Shown in pieces: positions 8,605 to 15,932 of a stretch of DNA of 64,000 nt. Source of the DNA: Lachnospiraceae bacterium. Its GTDB lineage: Bacteria; Bacillota; Clostridia; Lachnospirales; Lachnospiraceae. Under the pieces are notes generated by a model that was not told the DNA's origin, searched no databases, and was given only the letters and a program-made list of their open reading frames with translations. The stretch covers positions 1-64,000 of the forward strand of contig JAAWAC010000041.1 of assembly GCA_022791975.1 (NCBI GenBank), written 5' to 3'. Each line of letters opens with the position of its first letter. Position 1 is the stretch's first letter. The position numbers and the translations under genes were made by a program.

Positions 8605-8952
8605 TCCCTCTATTTGCAGTGTTATTCTTGGATTATATTCTTGTGCGGCTGCATTGCCTGTGCAAGTCACGGCTTAGAGAGCCGCTTTGAAATCTGTGAA
8701 CATACCGGCAGAGGCAAAGCGGCCGTGTGATCTGCGCATGCAATGATACAAACATATAAAAACCAAGATTATTCACAGTGATATTGCTTAAAACGGTGAA
8801 ATGCGTAAGCAGAGTAATTGAAAGGTCAGGCAGATGCCTGGCTGGGTGCATTTCTGAGATATTTTGCACCCCATTTAGGAAAGTGTCAAGCGGACACCTA
8901 TTAAAAAACAGTCCGCAGCCAATTTATTTATGGAAAATGGAGGAATAATCAA
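8605..8952 (+). ncRNA. Candidate structured 5' leader of rpsM
   Basis: This 348-base gap has no convincing gene but several stems. CATTGC (8652-8657) pairs with GCAATG (8740-8745), enclosing CACGG/CCGTG (8668-8672/8723-8727) and CCGCTTTG/CAAAGCGG (8682-8689/8715-8722). Downstream are CAGGC/GCCTG (8827-8840) and GGGTGCA/TGCACCC (8844-8871). GGAC (8892-8895) can join either GTGTC (8883-8887) or GTCCGC (8911-8916), so two exclusive folds exist close to the rpsM ribosome site. Whether it is a regulatory leader is inference. Confidence 0.5.
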
Positions 8953-9321
8953 ATGGCTCGTATTTCTGGTGTAGACTTACCGAGAGAAAAACGTGTGGAG
9001 ATCGGCTTGACCTATGTGTACGGCATTGGCCGTGCAAGCGCCAACAAGATTCTCGAAGCAGCAAAGGTAAATCCTGACACCCGCGTCAGAGATTTGACAG
9101 ACGAAGAGGTAAAAAGAATCAGCGAGGTCATCGAGGCAGATTACCAGGTAGAGGGTGATTTGAGACGTGAAATCGCTTTGAACATCAAGAGACTGCAGGA
9201 AATCGGATGCTACAGAGGGATTCGTCATCGTAAGGGCCTGCCCGTTCGCGGTCAGAAGACAAAGACCAACGCGAGAACCCGCAAGGGACCCAAGAGAACC
9301 GTTGCAAACAAGAAAAAGTAG
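8953..9321 (+). CDS. rpsM: 30S ribosomal protein S13
   Basis: S13 lies in the 30S head and contacts 50S bridges and P-site tRNA. The 122-residue sequence begins [20 protein letters not shown] and ends with the [16 protein letters not shown] basic tail. TGGAGGAATAATCAA precedes ATG. A composite A-B-A repeat begins just after the TAG stop. Confidence 0.98.
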   Translation: MARISGVDLPREKRVEIGLTYVYGIGRASANKILEAAKVNPDTRVRDLTDEEVKRISEVIEADYQVEGDLRREIALNIKRLQEIGCYRGIRHRKGLPVRGQKTKTNARTRKGPKRTVANKKK

Positions 9322-9516
9322 GCATTGAGCACTTAGCGAAAGCAAGCGGAAAGCGCAGCTTGAGGTTAGTGGGAAAGCCCTTCCCGAAACTTCATGGCGC
9401 AGAGCCAAAGGCGAAAGCGGCATGTTAGTTGAGTGGAAGCTCTGAAAAGGAGCCAAAAGGGAAAAGGCACTTAGCGAAAGCAAGCGGAAAGCGCAGCTTG
9501 AGGTTAGTGGGAAAGC
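9322..9516 (+). repeat. Ribosomal-operon composite repeat A-B-A after rpsM
   Basis: Module A (9322-9380), module B (9383-9440) and a second full module A (9466-9516) fill most of the rpsM-rpsK gap. Sequence and order match the unit after rpsH. Here the outer 3' arm reads AGTGG instead of AGTGC, while the inner CAAGC/GCTTG stem is kept in both A copies. The first A again begins immediately after a stop codon. Confidence 0.8.
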
Positions 9517-9563
9517 CGCCGAAACATGCAAAGAGTAAATAAAGAAAGTAGGTTAGTTTAGAA

Positions 9564-9956
9564 ATGGCGAAAGTTACAAAGAAAGTGACAAAAAAGCGCG
9601 TAAAGAAAAACGTTGAACGCGGACAGGCACATATCCAGTCTTCCTTTAACAATACCATCGTAACTTTGACGGATACAGAAGGAAACGCATTATCTTGGGC
9701 AAGTGCTGGTGGTCTGGGATTTAGAGGTTCAAGGAAATCTACTCCATATGCTGCTCAGATGGCAGCTGAAACTGCTACAAAGGCAGCCTTAGTACATGGA
9801 CTTAAGACAGTAGACGTTATGGTAAAGGGTCCTGGTTCTGGCCGTGAGGCAGCTATCCGTGCCCTTCAGGCATGTGGCTTGGAAGTAACCAGCATCAGAG
9901 ACGTGACTCCTGTTCCCCATAACGGATGTCGCCCGCCCAAACGTAGAAGAGTCTAA
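9564..9956 (+). CDS. rpsK: 30S ribosomal protein S11
   Basis: S11 forms part of the 30S platform and mRNA exit channel. The 130-residue protein has [38 protein letters not shown], and the C-terminal [18 protein letters not shown]. The ribosome site is weak (AAGAAAGTAGG, about 14 bases upstream), which is unusual among its neighbours. Confidence 0.98.
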   Translation: MAKVTKKVTKKRVKKNVERGQAHIQSSFNNTIVTLTDTEGNALSWASAGGLGFRGSRKSTPYAAQMAAETATKAALVHGLKTVDVMVKGPGSGREAAIRALQACGLEVTSIRDVTPVPHNGCRPPKRRRV

Positions 9957-9974
9957 TTAGGAGGTACAGTTGAA

Positions 9975-10568
9975 ATGGCAGTTAATAGAGTTCCTGTTCT
10001 GAAAAGATGTCGTTCCCTGGGTCTGGAGCCCACTGTTCTGGGAATCGACAAAAAGTCTAGGAGAGAGTTAAAGAGAGCAAATAGAAAAGTGTCTGAATAT
10101 GGTTTGCAGCTTCGGGAGAAGCAGAAAGCCAAATTCATTTATGGCGTTCTGGAGAAGCCCTTCCGCAATTACTATAAGAAGGCAGACCGGATGAAGGGCA
10201 TGACCGGTGAGAACCTGATGACCATGCTGGAGTGCCGGCTGGATAATGTGGTGTTCCGTATGGGAATGGCCCGTACCAGAAGAGAGGCAAGACAGGTGGT
10301 AGGTCACAAGCATGTGCTGGTAAATGGCAAGCTGGTAAATATCCCCTCTTACCTGGTAAAGGCCGGGGATGTAATTGAGATTAAGGAGAAATGCAGAGGC
10401 TTCCAGAGATATAAGGACATCGTGGAAGTAACCGGAGGGAGACTGGTTCCTGAGTGGATTGACATGGATTTGGAGAACCTGAAGGGAAGCATCAAGGAGC
10501 TTCCTACCAGAGAAATGATCGATGTACCGGTAGATGAAATGCTTATCGTTGAGTTGTACTCTAAGTAG
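9975..10568 (+). CDS. rpsD: 30S ribosomal protein S4
   Basis: S4 is a primary 16S-binding protein and acts in mRNA unwinding. The 197-residue sequence contains the S4 RNA-binding domain (LDNVVFRMGMARTRREARQVVGHKHVLVNGKLVNIPSY). The N-terminus MAVNRVPVLKRCRSLGLEP lacks the four-cysteine zinc cluster of some S4 proteins. The ribosome site is AGGAGGTACAGTTGAA. Confidence 0.97.
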   Translation: MAVNRVPVLKRCRSLGLEPTVLGIDKKSRRELKRANRKVSEYGLQLREKQKAKFIYGVLEKPFRNYYKKADRMKGMTGENLMTMLECRLDNVVFRMGMARTRREARQVVGHKHVLVNGKLVNIPSYLVKAGDVIEIKEKCRGFQRYKDIVEVTGGRLVPEWIDMDLENLKGSIKELPTREMIDVPVDEMLIVELYSK

Positions 10569-10622
10569 AACATGTAGGCTAAGGCAACACAAAACCCAAC
10601 AAACAAATAAGGGGGCTGAGTA

Positions 10623-11582
10623 GTGTTCGATTTCAACAAACCAAAAATCGAAATCGCAGAGATTTCAAATGATAAGAAATATGGAAGATTTGTGGTAGAA
10701 CCTCTGGAAAGAGGATATGGTACAACTCTTGGTAACTCCTTGCGGAGGATCATGCTCTCTTCTCTGCCCGGTGCAGCAGTCAGCCAGGTGAAGATTGAAG
10801 GTGTGCTTCATGAGTTCAGCTCGATTCCTGGTGTGAAGGAAGATGTGACAGAAATCATCATGAACATCAAGGAGCTGGCAATCAAAAATAGCAGTGACAC
10901 CAATGAGGCCAAGGTGGCTTACATTGAGTTTGAAGGCGAAGGCGTGGTAACGGCGGCTGATATCCAGGCAGATCCGGATATTGAGATTTTGAATCCGGAT
11001 TTGGTTATCGCTCACCTGAATGGAGGAGCAGACAGCAAGCTGTATATGGAGCTTACCATTACAAAGGGCCGGGGCTATGTGGGCGCTGACAAGAATAAGA
11101 GTGACGATCTGCCCATAGGGGTAATCGCCATTGATTCCATTTATACTCCGGTGGAGCGTGTAAATCTTACGGTTCAGGATACCCGTGTGGGCCAGATCAC
11201 CGATTTTGACAAACTGACGCTGGATGTGTATACAGATGGAACTTTGGCTCCTGACGAGGCCGTGAGTCTGGCGGCTAAGGTGCTGAGCGAGCATTTAAAT
11301 CTGTTTATCGATTTATCTGAGAATGCAAAGACGGCAGAGATTATGATAGAGAAAGAGGACAATGAGAAGGAAAAGGTTCTGGAGATGAACATCGATGAGC
11401 TGGAGCTTTCCGTTCGTTCCTACAACTGCCTGAAGAGAGCTGGCATTAACACCGTGGAGGAGCTGTGCAACCGTACATCCGAGGATATGATGAAGGTCCG
11501 GAACCTGGGCCGCAAATCCCTGGAGGAGGTCCTTGCAAAATTAAAAGAACTGGGCCTACAGCTAAACCCCAGTGACGAGTGA
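10623..11582 (+). CDS. rpoA: RNA polymerase alpha subunit
   Basis: Alpha seeds RNA polymerase assembly, and its C-terminal domain contacts UP elements and activators. The 319-residue sequence has the N-terminal dimer domain ([20 protein letters not shown]) and the CTD with [20 protein letters not shown] and [12 protein letters not shown]. The start is GTG behind AAGGGGGCTGAGTA. A partial module A repeat starts at the stop codon. Confidence 0.98.
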   Translation: MFDFNKPKIEIAEISNDKKYGRFVVEPLERGYGTTLGNSLRRIMLSSLPGAAVSQVKIEGVLHEFSSIPGVKEDVTEIIMNIKELAIKNSSDTNEAKVAYIEFEGEGVVTAADIQADPDIEILNPDLVIAHLNGGADSKLYMELTITKGRGYVGADKNKSDDLPIGVIAIDSIYTPVERVNLTVQDTRVGQITDFDKLTLDVYTDGTLAPDEAVSLAAKVLSEHLNLFIDLSENAKTAEIMIEKEDNEKEKVLEMNIDELELSVRSYNCLKRAGINTVEELCNRTSEDMMKVRNLGRKSLEEVLAKLKELGLQLNPSDE

Positions 11583-11653
11583 GGCATTGAGCGCTTAGCG
11601 AAAGCAGGCCAGAGAAATAATATTGGAAGCCCCGGCTGGTCCGGAGCAGCCGG
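11583..11653 (+). repeat. Partial module A repeat and GC hairpin before rplQ
   Basis: GGCATTGAGCGCTTAGCGAA starts at the rpoA stop and matches the first half of module A, then diverges after about 28 bases. It is followed by a strong hairpin, CCGGCTG (11632-11638) with CAGCCGG (11647-11653) and an 8-base loop, without a T-run. The hairpin could affect processing between rpoA and rplQ. Confidence 0.65.
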
Positions 11654-11711
11654 TTACCAGTAAGACCGAAGAAGCGTGGTAACATGGTTCCGAAAATGGA
11701 GGAAATGAAAA

Positions 11712-12236
11712 ATGGCAAAGTATAGAAAGTTAAGCAGAACATCTAGCCAGAGAAAGGCTCTCCTGAGAAGCCAGGTAACGGCTTTGTTGCAGAATGGCAA
11801 GATTATTACCACCGAGGCTAAGGCTAAGGAGGCACGGAAAATTGCTGAGGGGCTGATTGCCCTGGCCGTAAAGGAGAAAGATAACTTTGATACCGTTACG
11901 GTAACTGCAAAGGTTCCCCGTAAGGATAAAGATGGCAAGAGAGTAAAGGAAGTTGTGGATGGCAAGAAGGTAACGGTATTCGACGAGGTGGAAAAAACCA
12001 TTAAGAAGGATCAGCCCAGCCGTCTCCATGCAAGACATCAGATGGTCAAGGTCCTTTATCCGGTGCAGGTAGCCAAGGAGGGAAAGAAGAAAACCACCAA
12101 AGTAGATATGGTGGCAAAGCTGTTTGACGAGATCGCTCCCAAGTATGTAAACCGTAATGGCGGTTATACCAGGATGGTAAAGATTGGACAGCGCAAGGGT
12201 GACGCAGCTATGATGGTTGTGTTAGAGCTGGTATAG
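11712..12236 (+). CDS. rplQ: 50S ribosomal protein L17, extended form
   Basis: L17 lies near the exit tunnel. The N-terminus [20 protein letters not shown] and the C-terminus [19 protein letters not shown] are typical. At 174 residues it is longer than the common 115-130, because the middle (about residues 62-125) carries a lysine-rich insertion around [35 protein letters not shown] precedes ATG. It ends the ribosomal block. Confidence 0.97.
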   Translation: MAKYRKLSRTSSQRKALLRSQVTALLQNGKIITTEAKAKEARKIAEGLIALAVKEKDNFDTVTVTAKVPRKDKDGKRVKEVVDGKKVTVFDEVEKTIKKDQPSRLHARHQMVKVLYPVQVAKEGKKKTTKVDMVAKLFDEIAPKYVNRNGGYTRMVKIGQRKGDAAMMVVLELV

Positions 12237-12257
12237 GACAAAAGTATAGTAAAATAA

Positions 12258-12295
12258 GAAAGGCCGGGAGCGTGAAATAAGCTCCGGTCTTTCTT
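12258..12295 (+). terminator. Terminator after rplQ
   Basis: AAAGGCCGGGAGC (12259-12271) pairs with GCTCCGGTCTTT (12281-12292) around a short A-rich loop, with one bulge, and a T-rich stretch follows. This closes the ribosomal operon. Confidence 0.85.
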
Positions 12296-12300
12296 TGCGT

Positions 12301-12555
12301 TGGAGGAACCTCTTGGATTTAAAAAGTTAGAACTTCTCGTAAATTAGTGGATAAAAAGCCAGAACTTCTTGTAGATGAAGAGTTCTGGCTTTTTATCAAA
12401 ATGAGCTCCTTTTCAAATTCGGGGCAGTATTTGGGCGTAAAGTGTTGAACATGCTGGTTTCTTATTTTGAATATAACAGTTTCTTTTATTAAATAGACAA
12501 AAAAACAAGGGAAATATAAAATAAGAGCAACAAATTAAACAAAAGGAGGAGCGAG
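12301..12555 (+). other. Non-coding gap before the sugar-transport locus
   Basis: No gene is seen. A perfect 14-bp inverted repeat, AAAAAGCCAGAACT (12353-12366) with AGTTCTGGCTTTTT (12381-12394), forms a second, bidirectional terminator. The AGAACTTCT motif also occurs at 12330-12338, giving a short direct repeat. The remaining AT-rich part should hold the promoter of the next gene; TTGAAC (12445-12450) is a possible -35, but no good -10 was found at the right spacing. Confidence 0.6.
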
Positions 12556-13932
12556 ATGAAAGGGAGAAGAGTAGTTGCCCTACTGATGTCAACGCTTTTG
12601 GTGGGAACCCTACTGGGAGGCTGCCAGAAGGATGAGGGAACGGTTGAGGAAAAACCGACACAGACCACGGAGGGAGAGGGAAACGCCCAGACGGAGCCGG
12701 CACCAGAGGGAGACAAACCCTATGAGGGACAGACTCTCCAGCTGGCACACAATTTTTTGGATTCCACTATGGACGGATTTCAGGCGCAGTTTACAGCGTT
12801 TGAGGAAAAATATGGGTGTAAGGTGGAGGTGGAGCTGCTGGCGGAGAATGCAGACGAGGCGGAGAGCGTACTGTTGACCCGGGCAGCCACTGGGAATCTG
12901 CCAGATATTTTCTGCGCCAGTTCCGGAGCAAAGCTGCAAGAGTTTGCCCCGGCAGATAATATCTATGATATTTCGGGGGAGGCCTTTGTGGATCGCCTAA
13001 CCGATGAGTTTATCGAGATTGTGGATGGAGAAAACGGAGAGGTTTATGGGGTTCCTCTTCGGCCCTCCAATGTGGCTGGGGTATTTTACAATAAAAAGGT
13101 TTACGAGGAGCTAAAGCTTGAGATTCCCACAACCTGGGAGGAGTTCTTGAACAACTGCCAGGTAATTAAGGATTCCACAGACAAGGCACCAGTGGTAGGC
13201 GCCTATGACGGAGCAGCCGGACGCCAGATTTTATTCCTGTCACAATATTACTATGTGGTTCAGGAGAATCCTGATTTTGCGGAACAATACACCAACAAGG
13301 AAATTACCCTGTCAGAATCCCCAGCCTATATGAGGGGACTTCAGAAGCTGTATGATCTAAATGAAAAGGGATATCTCAACAGCGATCCGTTATCCACTTC
13401 TTTTGATGATTCTGCAATTATGTTGACGGAAGGAACAGCCGTACATACGTTCTCCAGAACAAATATTGTGGGAACCATTGAAAATGTAGCCCCGGACAAA
13501 GTGGAGGATATTGGATTTTTCCCGCTTCCGGATGAAAGCAGTGATGTACAGGGAGTGGCTATCTGGCTGCCCCAGTGCTGGTGTATCAGTCAGAGCTCAG
13601 AAAATAAGGAGTTGGCCCTTTTGCTCTTTGATTTCCTGGTGTCAGACGAAGGGATAGCAGCCTACTGTGAGGGAACAAATCCCACAGGTGCTTTTGCCGT
13701 CAAGGGCTCTCAGCTTCCGGAGGATGTATCTACAGTGGTAAAGGATGCCCAGGAGTGGGCCAATCAGGCATCCACCCCGGTTATGGAATATTCCTGTGAC
13801 ATCAAAGGCTCTAATCTGTCCACCATTTTGAGCATGGTAGGGACTGGGGAGCTGACACCGGAAAAGGGTGTGGAGGAGATTGAGGCAGACAATGCCATAG
13901 ATGCCCAGCAAAAGGGAATTGCAGGCTGGTAG
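12556..13932 (+). CDS. Sugar ABC transporter substrate-binding lipoprotein
   Basis: This is probably the extracellular binding component of a carbohydrate importer. The 458-residue protein has a lipoprotein signal peptide with lipobox LGGC (Cys at about 23), an acidic Thr/Glu/Pro-rich linker, then a family 1 solute-binding fold (FTAFEEKYGCKVEVELLAEN, TGNLPDIFCASSGAKLQEF, YNKKVYEELKLEIPTTWEEF). AAAGGAGGAGCGAG precedes ATG. The two permease genes follow after a terminator-like hairpin, an arrangement that often keeps the binding protein in excess. A rhamnosidase downstream suggests a rhamnose-containing ligand, which is inference. Confidence 0.9.
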   Translation: MKGRRVVALLMSTLLVGTLLGGCQKDEGTVEEKPTQTTEGEGNAQTEPAPEGDKPYEGQTLQLAHNFLDSTMDGFQAQFTAFEEKYGCKVEVELLAENADEAESVLLTRAATGNLPDIFCASSGAKLQEFAPADNIYDISGEAFVDRLTDEFIEIVDGENGEVYGVPLRPSNVAGVFYNKKVYEELKLEIPTTWEEFLNNCQVIKDSTDKAPVVGAYDGAAGRQILFLSQYYYVVQENPDFAEQYTNKEITLSESPAYMRGLQKLYDLNEKGYLNSDPLSTSFDDSAIMLTEGTAVHTFSRTNIVGTIENVAPDKVEDIGFFPLPDESSDVQGVAIWLPQCWCISQSSENKELALLLFDFLVSDEGIAAYCEGTNPTGAFAVKGSQLPEDVSTVVKDAQEWANQASTPVMEYSCDIKGSNLSTILSMVGTGELTPEKGVEEIEADNAIDAQQKGIAGW

Positions 13933-13965
13933 AGAATGTTTTGAAATTCAAATAAAACAAGCTTT

Positions 13966-14014
13966 GGAATAGTACAGCAAAGTCAAAACACAGAGGCTGT
14001 GCTATTCCATTTTT
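13966..14014 (+). terminator. Attenuating terminator between binding protein and permeases
   Basis: GGAATAGTACAGC (13966-13978) pairs with GCTGTGCTATTCC (13996-14008) with one wobble, followed by ATTTTT. It probably lets some transcripts continue into the permease genes. Confidence 0.8.
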
Positions 14015-14017
14015 ACA

Positions 14018-14195
14018 GCGAAAGCCCAAAGGGGACCGGAAATTTTTCGAGACGCTAGGGTCCTAGGAGGGATGTAGCGGAACAGAAACAGCATCTGTAC
14101 AGCCAAGACCCGGAAGCATTTCAGGACGCAAAAGCGGCTGGAAACCCTTCCAGATCCAGGGGCCTTGGCTCTACGGATGCGGAACTCTAAATAGG
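14018..14195 (+). repeat. Structured intercistronic element, diverged relative of the 105-bp repeat
   Basis: GTAGCGGAAC (14074-14083) opens a unit of about 102 bases that ends at GCGGAACTCTAAATAGGAG, which includes the ribosome site of the next gene. Inside, CCAAG (14103-14107) pairs with CTTGG (14164-14168), GACCC with GGGGCC, and GGAAG with CTTCC, with an apical GCAAAAGC. The layout matches the rhaB-rhaA repeats while stem bases differ in a compensating way. A shorter, more degraded unit seems to precede it (14018-14073), with GGACC/GGTCC. Confidence 0.7.
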
Positions 14196-14205
14196 AGATT
14201 GCAGT

Positions 14206-15081
14206 ATGAAGGGGAAAAGAAATACCTTTGACAAAAAAATTTATGCGGGATGGCTTGCGGCGCCGGGACTTCTGATCTATATTTTGATTTTTGTGATTCC
14301 CACCTTTGCCTCCTTTTATTTTTCCATGACCAGATGGAACCTAAAGACAGCAGAGTTTACAGGACTGACCAATTTTATCACATTTTTTACCATGAGTAAT
14401 ACCAGGGCCGCGCTGATAAATACGGCTGTTTACGCATTTTTCACTTGCCTAGTCAAGGTGGTGCTGGGACTTTTGCTGGCCCAGTATCTGTGTGGAAGGG
14501 TGAGGAGCAGGGGGTATTTAAAGACCATGTATTTTTTACCCACCCTGCTGGGAAATGTGGCAGTAGCCATTGCCTTTGAAAGTATTTTGTCCCAGGGAGG
14601 GCTTCTCAATCAGTTTCTGGCTAATTTTGGAGTAGAGCCTGTGAAATGGATTACAGGAAGTAAATATGCCATGCTCTCCTGCATTTTGGTGGATATCTGG
14701 AAGGGGATTGGCACGGCTCTGGTAATTTATGTGGCAGGCATCAGCGCCATTCCCACCACCTATTTTGAGGCAGCGGCCATTGACGGTTCTACTCCAACCC
14801 AGAGCTTTTTTAAGATTACGCTGCCTCTCATGGTGCCAACCATTAACACGGTGCTGACCTTGTCCCTGATAGGAGGACTCAGGACCTATGAGCTGGTATA
14901 TGCCATGACTGGTGGTGGGCCCGGATATTCCACAGAGCTTCTGGGATCGGTGATTTACAAGCTGTTTTCCCGGGGAAGCTACGGACTGGCCACTGCAGGC
15001 TATGTGATTATGTTTGTGATCGTGGCGGTAATTGTATTTCCCATCAATTCTTTTGTGGCGAAGAGGGAGGCGGATCTGTGA
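14206..15081 (+). CDS. Sugar ABC transporter permease, MalF/LacF type
   Basis: This integral membrane protein of 291 residues has six predicted spans. It carries the family EAA loop near the C-terminal third (TYFEAAAIDGSTPTQSFFKI), which contacts the transport ATPase. GGAGATTGCAGT precedes ATG. It pairs with the next gene (one-base overlap) and with the upstream binding lipoprotein. No ATPase gene is nearby, so a shared MsmK-like ATPase encoded elsewhere is likely. Confidence 0.92.
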   Translation: MKGKRNTFDKKIYAGWLAAPGLLIYILIFVIPTFASFYFSMTRWNLKTAEFTGLTNFITFFTMSNTRAALINTAVYAFFTCLVKVVLGLLLAQYLCGRVRSRGYLKTMYFLPTLLGNVAVAIAFESILSQGGLLNQFLANFGVEPVKWITGSKYAMLSCILVDIWKGIGTALVIYVAGISAIPTTYFEAAAIDGSTPTQSFFKITLPLMVPTINTVLTLSLIGGLRTYELVYAMTGGGPGYSTELLGSVIYKLFSRGSYGLATAGYVIMFVIVAVIVFPINSFVAKREADL

Positions 15082-15917
15082 TGGTAAAGAAAAGAAATTG
15101 GTTTGGACGTATCTTTGAAGGGATCATGCTGGCATCCACGGTCATTGGCCATTGGATTATCTTTTACTTTATTTTTGTCACAGCCTGTAAGGACCAGGCG
15201 GAGGCGGCCCGACTGACCCTGGCCCTGCCATCGGAGTGGAAGCTGTGGGAGAATATCCAGTATGTTATGACTTTTAACAATGGATTGTTTGTGAAATCTT
15301 TCTGGAACAGCCTTCGTCTGACCGTATGCTCCATTGCCATACTGGTGTTTACCTCTGCTATGACGGCGTTTATTCTCCAGAGAAAGAGAGGATGGATATC
15401 CAAAGTGTCAGATAAACTGATTATCGCAGGGCTGATTGTTCCGGCATCGGTTATCCCCACGTATTGGGTGTTGTCTCTGTTGGGCATAGCAAATACGCTG
15501 ACGGGCCTGACGCTGGTGGAGGTGGCAACCCTGTTTCCCTTTGCAGTTATGATGTACAAGGGCTTTATTGCCACGCTTCCCCGGGAGCTGGATGAGGCGG
15601 CAGTTATCGACGGTTGTGGTTCTGTGCGCTTGTTTTTCCGGATTATATTTCCTCTGCTAAAGCCCATTACCATGGCAGTGATTATCCTTAGATCTATTGT
15701 TGTATACAATGATTTTCAAAATCCGCAGTACTTTATGTCTGGTTCTGACAGCCAGACGGTTCAGCTGTGTGTGTATCTGTTTAAATCCTCTTTCACCTCC
15801 CATTATGGACGTCTGATGGCAGCAGTCATCATTGTATCCGTGCCCTTGTTGTTGCTTTACATTTTTTTAAACAAGCATATTATGGAGGGAATGACCATAG
15901 GTGCCGTAAAAGGCTAA
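15081..15917 (+). CDS. Sugar ABC transporter permease, MalG type
   Basis: This is the partner permease, 278 residues, six predicted spans, with the EAA loop ELDEAAVIDGCGSVRLFFRI. ATG 15081 overlaps the TGA of the previous gene by one base and has GGAGGCGG eight bases upstream; the GTG three bases earlier is possible. The C-terminal NKHIMEGMTIGAVKG motif is typical of MalG-type permeases. It forms the channel with the previous product. Confidence 0.92.
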   Translation: MVKKRNWFGRIFEGIMLASTVIGHWIIFYFIFVTACKDQAEAARLTLALPSEWKLWENIQYVMTFNNGLFVKSFWNSLRLTVCSIAILVFTSAMTAFILQRKRGWISKVSDKLIIAGLIVPASVIPTYWVLSLLGIANTLTGLTLVEVATLFPFAVMMYKGFIATLPRELDEAAVIDGCGSVRLFFRIIFPLLKPITMAVIILRSIVVYNDFQNPQYFMSGSDSQTVQLCVYLFKSSFTSHYGRLMAAVIIVSVPLLLLYIFLNKHIMEGMTIGAVKG

Positions 15918-15932
15918 AGAAAGGAAAAAGAG

